A stretch of DNA of 64,000 nucleotides, taken from the NCBI GenBank assembly GCA_029265615.1, contig JAJUIB010000012.1, forward strand, positions 1 through 64,000, in the 5' to 3' direction. Source of the DNA: Spirochaetota bacterium (GTDB lineage: Bacteria > Spirochaetota > Spirochaetia > Treponematales > Rectinemataceae). The notes beneath the pieces are model-generated. The model was not told the origin of the DNA, did not search any database, and saw nothing but the letters and a program-made list of their open reading frames with translations. Each line of letters opens with the position of its first letter. Within the stretch, counting starts at the first letter, position 1. Below are positions 53,730-62,497 of this stretch, in pieces. The translations under genes and the position numbers were made by a program.

Positions 53730-55115
53730 TCATTCCTCCCTCGGGGCGATGCGGCATGATGCGAGTTCGCCATACCCCGCGTAGCGCCAATAGAGGGGGC
53801 AGGCGCCCTGGCAGGCGACAAAGGCCGCGCATCCAGCGCAGGCCGCAGGTGCCTCGTGCTTCAGTTTGAGGTGCCGCGCACGCTCGGAAAACCAGATATT
53901 GGCGAAGGGCCGTGTAAGCACATTGCCAAGCCCCTCGGGCCAGGATGAGCAGGGTAGCACCTCGCCCGTCGGGCTCACATGGAGGAGACCATCGGCCGCA
54001 GCGCAACTCTTGTTGCCAAGGCCGCGGGCGACGGGGTTGTACAGGCCGTAAGGCGTCGGGCTGTACCAGAGAAAATCGATGCCCTCTGTGTGAGCCGCTC
54101 GCCGGACTGAATCAACGATGACGCCGATCTCGGCGTAGGGCACAAAGAGCCCTCTGTCGGCAAGCCCGCGCCCCGAGGGGATGAAGAGGTTCATGGAAAA
54201 GCGCCTCACGCCGAGCGTGCGTAAAAACGCGGGCAATGTGGCAAGTGCTGAACGATTAACCGCCGTGACCGTCGTGTTGGTCTGGACGGCGATGCCCGCC
54301 TCGAGAAGGGAACGGATACCCGCGACGGTCCTCGAAAAGGCACCTTTGACGCCTGCAAGGTCGTCGTGCGTCGCAGGGTCGGCACTTTCAAGGCTGACCT
54401 GCGCCGTATCGAATCCCGCCTCTTTGAGCGAGCGGGCCCGCTCGGGCGTCGCAAGGCTCCCATTGGTTATCAGGTTGATCCTGAGGCCACGCCCGACCGC
54501 ATAGGCGCCAAGCTCTTCGAGATCGGAGCGAAGAAGCGGCTCACCACCCGTGAAAGAAAAGAACGGAATTTTCGCCTCGTCACGAAAAATATCGATGACG
54601 CGCTTAGCCTCGGCGGTTGAGAGCTCCCGGGTTTCGCAAGCACCGCTGGGGACAGAGCCTTCGCCGGCTGCACCGCAACCTTCGCCGGCTGCACCGCAGC
54701 CGGCGTAGCAGAACCGGCAGCGTTCGTTGCACCGGTAGGTGAGTGCGAGTTCGCCGAGCACGGGAAGGCGCGTGAAGTCGAAGTCGTAGGGGACGCGTTC
54801 AAGCGATACAGCCCTACCTGCGCTTGCGGCCTCAAGCTCGGCAAAAAAACGCTCAAGGTCCCCGACTTTCGCCGCATCCATGCCTGGGATGGTAGCGAGC
54901 GAGCCGCCTTTCTCGAGAAAGGCAAGGACATCCGCACCGGAACCGCCCAGCTTATACACGCGGTTCGGCGGCAGGATGAGTACGGCATCTGCGCTACGGA
55001 AAAGCATCCAAGGCTTGAGCGCGCGGTAGATGCTCTCAAGCCGGAGAAGCCTCGCCGCGAGCGCACCATCCGTGATGCCGGAAGCAAAGCGATCCCGGCA
55101 AAAGAGACCGCGCAT
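53730..55115 (-). CDS. Radical SAM/SPASM peptide-modifying enzyme with possible PqqD-like N-domain
   Basis: 461 residues. The first 100 include ILPPNRVYKLGGSGADVLAF, then DLERFFAEL, resembling a PqqD-like RiPP-recognition domain. Radical SAM CxxxCxxC is C129-C133-C136 in LTYRCNERCRFCYAGC, with extra Cys at 140, 147 and 160 between duplicated CGAAGEG units; GGEPL lies at 190-194. The C-terminal SPASM region (about 350-455) has many Cys (SCAAADG, VLPCSSW, ACAGCAAFVACQGACPLY). Its ATG overlaps the stop of the ACHX-repeat protein (TGATG), so it is almost certainly dedicated to that substrate. The most similar described systems are the ACGX and CXXX-repeat radical SAM pairs (from memory). Expected chemistry: thioether or other Cys/His/Ala crosslinks. 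Confidence 0.85.
   Translation of the reverse strand: MRGLFCRDRFASGITDGALAARLLRLESIYRALKPWMLFRSADAVLILPPNRVYKLGGSGADVLAFLEKGGSLATIPGMDAAKVGDLERFFAELEAASAGRAVSLERVPYDFDFTRLPVLGELALTYRCNERCRFCYAGCGAAGEGCGAAGEGSVPSGACETRELSTAEAKRVIDIFRDEAKIPFFSFTGGEPLLRSDLEELGAYAVGRGLRINLITNGSLATPERARSLKEAGFDTAQVSLESADPATHDDLAGVKGAFSRTVAGIRSLLEAGIAVQTNTTVTAVNRSALATLPAFLRTLGVRRFSMNLFIPSGRGLADRGLFVPYAEIGVIVDSVRRAAHTEGIDFLWYSPTPYGLYNPVARGLGNKSCAAADGLLHVSPTGEVLPCSSWPEGLGNVLTRPFANIWFSERARHLKLKHEAPAACAGCAAFVACQGACPLYWRYAGYGELASCRIAPREE
54658..54699. repeat. 21-bp direct repeat inside the radical SAM gene
   Basis: Two adjacent copies (54658-54678, 54679-54699; 20 of 21 bases identical) encode CGAAGEG twice, directly after the cluster motif CxxxCxxC and CYAGC. 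An in-frame duplication that adds a Cys. Confidence 0.85.
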
Positions 55116-56872
55116 CAGTGCGCACCGCCAGAAACACAAGCGGAGTGGCAGGCGGAATGGCAGGCCGAGTGACAAGCTGAATGGCAGGCGGAATGGCAGG
55201 CGTCGTGACAGGCATTATGGCAGGCCGAATAACACGCATCGATCGTACCGCCAGGAGGGGAAAAACATCCAGAAAAACACGCGGCACTCCGCATGAACTC
55301 CGCATAGCCCGTCGAAAATTCGCGCGGAAGCGCAAGGAGCGCATGCCGTTCCGGGTGGCGCTGGATGGCTACATAGCCTGCCCAATATCCCCAGGTGGAA
55401 TCCTGCGCGCCGGTGCGCGGCGCGGTGGCCGTAGGCAGGCCCAGACTGTGCTCGCTCCCTGTCTCAGCCGCCTCCGCGGCACGTTCGGCTTCATCGAGCT
55501 TTGCAAGTCGCCTCCGGTAGTAGGCCTTCGTCGCCTCGATGTCGCAGTCCCAGACCTTCTCCTGGAGTCTTTTGATCGCCTCTTCAAAAAAATCGGCCAT
55601 GAGCCCCGAAAGGACACGCCCTTCTGCGTCGAAGGCCGCGAGAAAGGCCTCTTCGTAGTCGCTTTCCGCACGGGCCGCCGATTGCAGTTCGATGCGCAAG
55701 GGATTTTCCTCGACGAGGTGCGCAATTCCCTGTCGCTCAAGTCCTTCGAGCATGATCGCGACGATACGGGGGAGCGGCAGCTCCATAAGGAGGGCGACCT
55801 CGATCGGATGGAGGTTTTCGGCCACCTTGCCGGGCACCTGGTATGAGCCAACAAGCAGCCGCGGAGGCATCCACGAGTCGCCCGCCCAGCTGAGCTCGCT
55901 GACAAGGCGCCGCTTTTTCCGAAATGCGGAAAGCCGGGCCATATAGAGCGCAAGTGCCGCTCCAGCAAGGCTCAGGATGAGGAGCGCCGCGACAAGCGGC
56001 TGTTTCCCCAGGGTTCGCGCAGGCCTAGCGCCCGACGGCGACGAAGGCGCGCCGAGCGCCTTCGAGTCTCCGACAGACGCCTCGTCCACATGCCGCTCGC
56101 CGCTCCCAGGGCCTTTTTCCGCAGCGGCGAGCGTCGCTCCACCGAGATCGAGGTAGCCCTCCGGAAAATAGATAGCCAGCCGCTGCCCCTGCCGGGCCGA
56201 AGGGGCCTTTTGAAAAAAAAGTGCGGTGAGATAGTAGCGCTCGTCGGCACCAGGGCTACCGTACCAATCGATTTTATTTTCAGCGTTGACATCCACCGTG
56301 TGCCGTTCGGTGAGGAGGGGAATAGCGGCCTTTGTGTCGGCATCGAGGGTCGCCCCGGCAGTAGGCCGCGGCAGGACGAGGCGCACGGTGCGCGAAACAA
56401 GGGCTTCGTCCCAGGCGGGCGGGCTCCAGTCGAAATACACAAGGCGTTCGTTTGAGGCGGCGACGGTCGTTCCGATGAGGCGTGATGCGGCGAAATCGGC
56501 CCCATAGGTGAGTGTGTAGTAGGCGGTGCCGGAAAAGCCCTTGCCGCCTGCGAGAAGAACGTCAAAACGGCCTGATCCGAGCCGCCTGATCGACAGGGGG
56601 TGGCGCTTCCCATCGGGAAGATCCGCAAAACAGCGTTCGGCGTCCCAGACGGGCTCGAAGGGGAGACCTTCGTAGTAAAAACCATGCATCGCCCCGCCCG
56701 AAGCATGCCATTCAAGCCGTTCGGCAATGGCCGCCTTGCCATCTGGCCTGAGGACAAGGGTGATGTCGGAACGCACAAGGTCGGCTGAAAGGGCGGCGAC
56801 TTTTTCCGCCGCCGCAAGGGCGAGAATTGCCGCGACAAGGACGGCGGACAGGGTACGACCTGGATGCTTCAT
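55115..56872 (-). CDS. Membrane-anchored protein with nine C-terminal Ala-Cys-X-X repeats
   Basis: 585 residues: a signal peptide (1-28), a beta-rich DUF2207-like extracytoplasmic domain (about 30-245), a linker, one transmembrane segment (292-313), and a cytoplasmic helical part (about 330-470) with an EVALLMELPLPRIVAIMLEG segment. The last 40 residues are nine units of A-C-x-x (546-581): ACYS, ACHN, ACHD, five ACHS, ACVS, preceded by two more Cys (ACFSGC). The topology puts the repeats on the cytoplasmic side, where the radical SAM enzyme works. The repeats show synonymous codon differences, so the protein sequence is maintained. The ATG overlaps the upstream stop by four bases and its own stop overlaps the radical SAM ATG. 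Function is unknown. Confidence 0.82.
   Translation of the reverse strand: MKHPGRTLSAVLVAAILALAAAEKVAALSADLVRSDITLVLRPDGKAAIAERLEWHASGGAMHGFYYEGLPFEPVWDAERCFADLPDGKRHPLSIRRLGSGRFDVLLAGGKGFSGTAYYTLTYGADFAASRLIGTTVAASNERLVYFDWSPPAWDEALVSRTVRLVLPRPTAGATLDADTKAAIPLLTERHTVDVNAENKIDWYGSPGADERYYLTALFFQKAPSARQGQRLAIYFPEGYLDLGGATLAAAEKGPGSGERHVDEASVGDSKALGAPSSPSGARPARTLGKQPLVAALLILSLAGAALALYMARLSAFRKKRRLVSELSWAGDSWMPPRLLVGSYQVPGKVAENLHPIEVALLMELPLPRIVAIMLEGLERQGIAHLVEENPLRIELQSAARAESDYEEAFLAAFDAEGRVLSGLMADFFEEAIKRLQEKVWDCDIEATKAYYRRRLAKLDEAERAAEAAETGSEHSLGLPTATAPRTGAQDSTWGYWAGYVAIQRHPERHALLALPREFSTGYAEFMRSAACFSGCFSPPGGTIDACYSACHNACHDACHSACHSACHSACHSACHSACVSGGAH
55130..55237. repeat. Nine 12-bp coding repeats (ACHX units)
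   Basis: Nine adjacent 12-base units, each a minus-strand Ala-Cys-His/Tyr/Val-X tetrapeptide. Units differ by synonymous changes (GCC/GCT, TGC/TGT, CAT/CAC, TCC/TCA/TCG), so this is an old, selected protein repeat and not a recent slippage product or a CRISPR. Confidence 0.95.
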
Positions 56873-57489
56873 GAAAGTTCCTCTTCTGCGGCAACGCGGT
56901 CGACAAAGGTGGGAAGGCCTGAAACACGCTCGCGGGCGCGAGCGACTAAGGTGGCGCGCTCGCGGAGTTCTGCGGCGACACGGGCTGCGGCATCGGGAAA
57001 GGGGTGGGTGTCAGCCTGACCGAAGCGGCGCTCGGTCGCAGATTCGTCTGCCTCGTGGAGCCAGGCGTCGATGAGCGCCTGCGCCTCTTCGAGCGCGGCG
57101 TCGGCTTCTGGGTCGCGGGACTGCGTAGCCAGAGCGGCCTCAAGATACCGCCCCGCTTCGAGGACGAGGAGGTCGCGCGCCGCGGCGACTTCAGGCTCGA
57201 CGATCCTAAGGGCAGAAAGGCGCCGCCTCGTGAGCGACGCGGCCTCAAGCTCCACGCGATTTTGCCGCGCCATGGCGGCTTCCGCCTCGCGAGCAGCGGC
57301 GCGCGGGCCGATCCCGGATACAAGGCCGAGGCCGAAGGCGGCAAGTGGCGCGGCAAGCACCGCAAAAGCCACAAGACCGGGCCCGAGTCCGAGCCCCCCG
57401 ACTACAAGCCCCGCAAGCGGCCCCGCGAGGAGGCTACCTATGCCAAGCGGCGAACGAAGGTAGTGCCGGACAAATTCACCGAGCGTCAT
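56869..57489 (-). CDS. Small membrane protein, first gene of the ACHX-repeat operon
   Basis: 206 residues. Two hydrophobic segments (about 15-57, SLLAGPLAGLVVGGLGLG and then FAVLAAPLAAFGLGLVSGI) are followed by a long Ala/Glu/Arg-rich cytoplasmic helix or coiled coil (about 65-206). No family was recognised. Its TGA overlaps the next ATG by four bases (ATGA), so the repeat protein is translationally coupled to it. The 137-base gap to pgeF lacks an obvious promoter, so the operon may be read through from pgeF or further upstream. It might anchor or scaffold the repeat protein (inference). Confidence 0.7.
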   Translation of the reverse strand: MTLGEFVRHYLRSPLGIGSLLAGPLAGLVVGGLGLGPGLVAFAVLAAPLAAFGLGLVSGIGPRAAAREAEAAMARQNRVELEAASLTRRRLSALRIVEPEVAAARDLLVLEAGRYLEAALATQSRDPEADAALEEAQALIDAWLHEADESATERRFGQADTHPFPDAAARVAAELRERATLVARARERVSGLPTFVDRVAAEEELS

Positions 57490-57626
57490 GCCACGAGCCT
57501 AACGCGGGCGAGGGCCTTCCCGCAAGGCCACTCGCCTGAAGGCGGCCTCCCGGCGCGACGGGCAGCGCTCAGAGCCGCTTGAGTGGCCGCGCAGCGTGGG
57601 TTTGCGGGTGCGAATGAAGGAGGCGC

Positions 57627-58424
57627 TCAAGGTAGCACAGCGGCAAGCGCGAGCATGCGGGTGAAATTCGCCACATCTTCACGAGCGCCTTCGCGAACAG
57701 CCTCGCGGCGATACGAGCCAAGCTCGGACGTGCATACGGTGCACAGCTCCACGGAGAGCACCGCACCGAGACCAAGACGCTGGGCGAGGGCGAGGTTCGC
57801 GGCGCGAAGATCGAGATAGGCCTGCCCCCCGCGGCGCGGTGCGGCCGCGGCGCCGAACAAGGCGGCAAAGGAAAGGGCGCGCTCGTCGGGAACCGCATAG
57901 CAACAGACGCCGATCGCCGGCCCGAAAATAGCCGCCACCTCGCTTGGCCGCGTGCCGTACCGCAGGCGGAGCGCCTCCAGGGCCGTCTCGAGAATGCCTG
58001 TGCCCTTCCAGCCCGAATGGAGGACGCCGAATGCGCCCGAGCTCCGATCAAGGAGCCATATGGGCATGCAATCCGCCACCGTCACCGAAACAGCGTAGGC
58101 TGGATCGCGCAGGATGAGGCCGTCCGCCCCCTCCGATGGTGGGGCATGACCATCCTCGAGGGGGAAGTGCACGCGGCGGGAATGCGCGAGAGTGAGCCCA
58201 AAGACCCGGTGCGGCGCAATGCCGAGCTCCGAAAGAAAGCGAAGACGCGCCGGACCGGGACCTGTGTCCTCGTAGCTCATGTCGCCTTCGCTCCTTAATG
58301 ACAAAATGGCGACCGGTTCACGGTCGGCATAGACGCCCCCAGGGGAAGCGGGAAAGCGGAAGCGCAGCGCGGCGGGTCGCGTAAGCCGTTCAACGTCTGC
58401 TCGATCAAGGCGTTTGACGATCAT
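57627..58424 (-). CDS. pgeF: PgeF/YfiH laccase-domain (peptidoglycan editing) protein
   Basis: 265 residues with the DUF152/Cu-oxidase_4 signatures VTVADCMPIWLLD, FGVLHSGWKGTG and GPAIGVCCYAV, whose Cys and His residues bind metal and form the active site of polyphenol-oxidase/purine-nucleoside and peptidoglycan-editing enzymes. In E. coli PgeF corrects wrongly incorporated L-Ser in muropeptides. The ATG at 58424 follows TGAGG, the TGA of which is the end of the DUF5312-like gene; ATG 58439 is an alternative. It is downstream of the DUF5312-like gene in an apparent operon. Confidence 0.9.
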   Translation of the reverse strand: MIVKRLDRADVERLTRPAALRFRFPASPGGVYADREPVAILSLRSEGDMSYEDTGPGPARLRFLSELGIAPHRVFGLTLAHSRRVHFPLEDGHAPPSEGADGLILRDPAYAVSVTVADCMPIWLLDRSSGAFGVLHSGWKGTGILETALEALRLRYGTRPSEVAAIFGPAIGVCCYAVPDERALSFAALFGAAAAPRRGGQAYLDLRAANLALAQRLGLGAVLSVELCTVCTSELGSYRREAVREGAREDVANFTRMLALAAVLP

Positions 58425-58431
58425 CGGAGCC

Positions 58432-60150
58432 TCAAGCATCCCCGCCAAGATCAAGGCCGGAAAGCGCCGCAAGGAGCGCGTGGGCGCGCTCGGCGCGATC
58501 CTTCGCAAGCGACAGGGATTTGAGGAACTCCCTATTCGCACGACCGTCGATCGACGAGAGGTTCGCCAGCGAGTCATAGCGCCCGCCCGCCTCGCCCTTG
58601 AGTATGCCCCGCAGCACCCGGACAAGGGATAGGAGTGCTGCCCCCGCCCGCCGGACGATGCGCTCTGCCTCCTCGTCGGCCGCGCGGGCGGCGTTCTGGA
58701 GCTTGCGCCGCTTGAGAGCAAGCGGCGCCACCTCGAACTGCGCCTGGTTCCAGGCCCCGCCAAGATCGCCCTCGGGCGCGAGGCGAGCGTCGAGGGCGAG
58801 GATTTCCTCGGAAAGTCGCAGGAGTGTGTTATAGGCGTCGGTGAACTCGACCCGATTTTCCTTGCGGTAAAACTCGCCGTCAACGAGCACGAGCTTGAGG
58901 GGCCGGTTGATTTCGGCGAGAAAGGGGCCGCGGTAAAACCCGTCCAAAAAGGAAAGGGCGAGCTCGAGCCGCACAGGTGGAAGCCCAGGCCGCTCTTCGC
59001 GCGATAGGTGATCGAAATTGCGGAGTCCCGCGTGCCCCACAAAGGCGGCTATCTCCTCGGCGAGGGCGCGGTAGCGGCGTTCCTCGCGATACTCATCAAG
59101 CCGCGTGTCGATACGCTCGCGCCAAAACGCCTTGTAGACGGCGAGCCAGTCCTCGCCACCTGCAAGCTCGCGCGGTGCGGCTTCGGGATCCTCGGAGGCA
59201 AGCCTGAGGATTTCGCCGAGAGGCACCTGGGCATTGAAGGCGCGGATGCGGCCAAGCGCCTCCTCGGCCTTGGCAAGGTCGCCTGAGATGAGCGCCTCCG
59301 CCTCCTCGGCCGGCCTCCGCGCAAGCTCATCCCGCTCCGCAAAGACAAAGAGCGCCTCGAGAAGCTCGGCGGAGGGGGGAACGGCAAGCGAGTAGACGAT
59401 ATCGCCAAGATCGGCAAGGAGCTCGCGCGTCTCCGCAAAGGAGGCAGCGGAACCGCCAGAGGGCGAGAGACCGGGCCTGAATGCCTGGATAAAACGTTCG
59501 AAGAGGAAGCCGGAAAGACGCTTGAGAAAGAGGAGGCTACGGACATCATGGTACATCGCCCGTTTCCGCTCCTCGGGGATCGACTGGATGATACTCTCGA
59601 AGAGCTCAAAGAGCTCTGAGCGGAGGTTCTCGTCGCGGAGTTCCGGGTGTGCCGCGGCGTAGACGGCGGGATCCGTCTCCTCAAGGAGTCGACGGTTCGC
59701 CTCGGGAAGCTCAATCTGGCCGAGAAACGCGAAAAACGCACCCTTGTCCTTTTCGACACTGCGGTCGAGCACCTCGTAAAAAAAACGCGCCGCATCACGG
59801 AGGCGCTTGAGCTCCTCGAGGAAGCCGACGAGAAGGAGGCCGCGCCGATAGTCGACAAGCCCGGGTGCGCGGCTTTCGACGCGGTGCGCGATCGCCTTGA
59901 GCTCGTCCGCGGCAAGCAGATCCTCAAGGCTCTTTCCCGAAAAGAGGCGGCGGAAAAAGAGCAGCACGCGCCTAAGAAAGCCGAGCTCGGCGACTCGCGC
60001 CGCCCTCCGCTCAGGCGGCGGAATGGATTCGGCGCCGTAAAGCGGCTCGAGCGACACACGCGCGCCCGAGCGTATCCGTTCGAGGAGCTCGCGCCGCTCG
60101 GCAACGGAAAGTTCGGCGACGAGGCTATCGAAAACCGACCGTTCAGCCAT
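58432..60150 (-). CDS. DUF5312-like protein, spirochaete-type hypothetical
   Basis: 572 residues, Leu/Glu/Arg/Ala-rich and largely helical with one short hydrophobic segment around residues 53-62. No signal peptide, known catalytic motif or transmembrane region is seen. I recall a family of this size and composition in treponemes named DUF5312, but the match is from memory. It may be a scaffold or adaptor protein. ATG 60150 is chosen over the upstream 60189. It lies 13 bases after the RluA-type gene and overlaps the start region of pgeF, so the three genes form one minus-strand operon. Confidence 0.72.
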   Translation of the reverse strand: MAERSVFDSLVAELSVAERRELLERIRSGARVSLEPLYGAESIPPPERRAARVAELGFLRRVLLFFRRLFSGKSLEDLLAADELKAIAHRVESRAPGLVDYRRGLLLVGFLEELKRLRDAARFFYEVLDRSVEKDKGAFFAFLGQIELPEANRRLLEETDPAVYAAAHPELRDENLRSELFELFESIIQSIPEERKRAMYHDVRSLLFLKRLSGFLFERFIQAFRPGLSPSGGSAASFAETRELLADLGDIVYSLAVPPSAELLEALFVFAERDELARRPAEEAEALISGDLAKAEEALGRIRAFNAQVPLGEILRLASEDPEAAPRELAGGEDWLAVYKAFWRERIDTRLDEYREERRYRALAEEIAAFVGHAGLRNFDHLSREERPGLPPVRLELALSFLDGFYRGPFLAEINRPLKLVLVDGEFYRKENRVEFTDAYNTLLRLSEEILALDARLAPEGDLGGAWNQAQFEVAPLALKRRKLQNAARAADEEAERIVRRAGAALLSLVRVLRGILKGEAGGRYDSLANLSSIDGRANREFLKSLSLAKDRAERAHALLAALSGLDLGGDA

Positions 60151-60163
60151 ATCTAGTAAGAGC

Positions 60164-61126
60164 CTACCTGAGCGGCGGCGAAAAAGCAACGTTTCCCTCG
60201 CAGGTGATGTTCGTCATCGTACCTGTGACGGGATGCCAAAAGGAGACACGGCTTGCATGAAGCATGAGCCGGGGCGCCGCCGCGCCGCCATAGAGCGTGT
60301 CGCCGACGAGCGGAAGGCCGATCCAGGAAAGCTGGGCGCGTATCTGGTGGCGAAAGCCGCGAAAAAGGCGCACGCGGAGAGCGAGCGCGGCCTTTAGGTC
60401 CTCGCGGAGGTTATTGCCCACGTTGTAGCGCAGGCCTTCCGCCTCGAGGAGGTAGGTGGCATACCGTCGCTGCGGCGCACCGCGCCGCTTGGCATTTTCG
60501 ACACCCTCAGCGACACAGGCGACGCGGGCGCCCCCCGGCCCAAAGGGACGGAAATAGCACTCGACGAGGGGGCATGCGGCGGCAAGGGATGCAAGAAGCG
60601 AGGCAAGCCCAGACAACGTAGCAAAAACTGACTCCTCGCGCCCGCGATCGAAGGCCCCCCGCGCCTCGGCGAGCGCCTGCTGCCAGACCTCCGGCTCAAG
60701 GCCTAGGGGCGTGCCACAAGGCGGCCGGGAACCACATAAACCCTCCGCATGCGGCGCAGGTCGCGCGCAGAGAAGATACTCCTTCTCAATGCGGCCGGCC
60801 TCTTGTTCGGCGAGGAACCCTGCGAACGCAGCCTCATTTCGGGCGAAGAGCACAAGCCCCGAGGTCTCGTAATCAAGGCGGTGGATGAGGCCGCCTTCGC
60901 GCGCAACCCGCACCGCAAGGGCACCGCCTTCCGGCGCCACCCCCTGCGCGAGCGCGCCATCGCGCAGAGCCGCGTCGGGGAAGCGCTCGAAAACCCAGGC
61001 GGCAAGCGAAGGGCCGCCTCCTGGAAGGGGCGCTGAGTGCAGCCGTGGCGGCTTATACACCGCGACGAGGGAATCATCGGCCGCGACGACCCGGGGCTCG
61101 GATCCCGCCTCGAAGGGGAAACGCAT
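60164..61126 (-). CDS. RluA-family pseudouridine synthase
   Basis: 320 residues. The catalytic motif GLIHRLDYETSGLVLFAR (HRLDxxTSG, catalytic Asp) and the C-terminal GFRHQIRAQLSWIGLPLVGD followed by YGG are RluA-family hallmarks. A family-atypical Cys/Gly-rich insertion of about 90 residues lies between, with ECYFRPFGPGGARVACVAEG. There is no S4 domain. Target RNA (rRNA or tRNA uridine) is unknown. The start at 61126 is based on the beginning of the conserved domain; a TATATA element directly upstream would make the mRNA almost leaderless. It is divergent from the K+ channel gene. Confidence 0.88.
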   Translation of the reverse strand: MRFPFEAGSEPRVVAADDSLVAVYKPPRLHSAPLPGGGPSLAAWVFERFPDAALRDGALAQGVAPEGGALAVRVAREGGLIHRLDYETSGLVLFARNEAAFAGFLAEQEAGRIEKEYLLCARPAPHAEGLCGSRPPCGTPLGLEPEVWQQALAEARGAFDRGREESVFATLSGLASLLASLAAACPLVECYFRPFGPGGARVACVAEGVENAKRRGAPQRRYATYLLEAEGLRYNVGNNLREDLKAALALRVRLFRGFRHQIRAQLSWIGLPLVGDTLYGGAAAPRLMLHASRVSFWHPVTGTMTNITCEGNVAFSPPLR

Positions 61127-61238
61127 ATCTCTATATACACTGGCGGCCGTCGATGCGGAAAGGGCGAAAGCATCGCGCACCGCTCGCCGATAATCTACCG
61201 TGAACAAGAACGTCATGCGACGCGACGGGGAAAGACAC

Positions 61239-62489
61239 ATGCAGCTTCGAGGGCATGCGCAGGAAGGCGGGCGGCAGCGCGTTCGGCGGCGCGAAACGCG
61301 GCGCGAAGCACTGCGCAAAATGCTACGCGAGATGCGCAGGCTCTACGCGCGGCTCTACGGCGACATCGCCCGGTCGGGCCTCCCCGCGCTCCTTGCGGTC
61401 TTTGTCATCGCCGTCCTCGCGGCGGCGGTCCTCGTCTATTTCGTGGAACGCGGCGCTGACGATGGGATGTTCAAGCGATTTTTCGACGGCATCTGGTTCG
61501 CCGTCGTGACCATCGGCACCGTGGGTTACGGCGACACCTACCCCGTCACCGACCTCGGGCGAGGAATCGCGACGCTGCTCATTCTGGCGGGGATCGTGCT
61601 CACATCCCTCATTTCGGGAACGGTGGCGTCGATCTTCGTCGAACGACGCATCAGGGAGGGCAAAGGTTTGCAGGAGCTTCGCGTCAAAAATCACCTCGTC
61701 ATCTGCGGTTGGAACCCGGACGCGGAAGCCGTGCTCCGCGGCCTTGAGTCTTCGCCCGATACACGCGCGAAACCGATCGCCCTCGTCAACTGGATCGAGG
61801 CGGAAGCCTTCGATGCGCTCAAGGCAAAATTCCCCGGCCTCGACCTCCGCTTCGTGCGCGGGGATTTTACCCAGGAATCGGTCCTTAAGCGGGCGGCGGC
61901 TAAGACGGCTCAGGCGGCAATTTTTTTGCCTGATGCTTCGGGCGGCAACTCGACCGCGAACGCGGACGAGCGCACCGTCCTCGGCTGTCTCGCCTTCCGC
62001 GAGGTGAACCGCGAAGCGACGCTTAGTGCAGAAATTCTGCGACCTGAAAGCGAACAGCACCTGCGCCGCGCGGCGGTGGACAACGTCGTCGTCGTCGGGG
62101 CAATCGAGGGCTTCCTCCTGTCCGCTGGTTCGCTTTCCGCCGCTCTCCCCACCGCCGCCGCCCGGCTCCTTTCAAATACTGACGGGCCGCACCTTCAGGA
62201 GATGGTCGTCCCGCCTTCGCTCATCGGCAAGACCTTCGCCGAGGCGGCGCCCTGGTTCCTCGCAAACGGCAAGGGCGTCCTCGTCGGCTTCCTCTCCACC
62301 GCCCGGGGCGTGTCCCTCCATGACCTCCTCTCCGATGACTCAAGCGCAATCGACGCGTTCATACGGCGCAAGTTCTCCGAAGCGGAGATCGATCTCGAAG
62401 CCGAGACCGAGGGCGCGCGCGAGCTTGCGCTTGCGCCTGGTCCCGACCACGTCATTCGCGAGGGCGACATCGCCTTCGTCATCGGCTAG
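61239..62489 (+). CDS. Kch-like potassium channel with TrkA-N (RCK) domains
   Basis: About 416 residues. A basic N-tail is followed by TM1 (ALLAVFVIAVLAAAVLVYFVE), the pore loop with selectivity filter TVGYGD in VVTIGTVGYGDTYPVT, and TM2 (IATLLILAGIVLTSLISGTV), then a TrkA-N/RCK domain (about 110-240, LVICGWNPDAEAVLRGL) and a second domain to the C-terminus (ending GDIAFVIG). It should be a two-TM K+ channel gated by ligand on the RCK domains. The start is not certain: 61200 (GTG) and 61215 (ATG) are alternatives; 61239 has GGGGAAAG. The cNMP-binding protein gene follows by eight bases. Confidence 0.9.
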   Translation: MQLRGHAQEGGRQRVRRRETRREALRKMLREMRRLYARLYGDIARSGLPALLAVFVIAVLAAAVLVYFVERGADDGMFKRFFDGIWFAVVTIGTVGYGDTYPVTDLGRGIATLLILAGIVLTSLISGTVASIFVERRIREGKGLQELRVKNHLVICGWNPDAEAVLRGLESSPDTRAKPIALVNWIEAEAFDALKAKFPGLDLRFVRGDFTQESVLKRAAAKTAQAAIFLPDASGGNSTANADERTVLGCLAFREVNREATLSAEILRPESEQHLRRAAVDNVVVVGAIEGFLLSAGSLSAALPTAAARLLSNTDGPHLQEMVVPPSLIGKTFAEAAPWFLANGKGVLVGFLSTARGVSLHDLLSDDSSAIDAFIRRKFSEAEIDLEAETEGARELALAPGPDHVIREGDIAFVIG

Positions 62490-62497
62490 GAGGGGGC

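Noticed and set aside
55130-55237. Short regular repeats as a CRISPR or minisatellite
   Set aside because: Twelve-base units without spacers, in frame, with synonymous differences: coding repeat of the ACHX tail.
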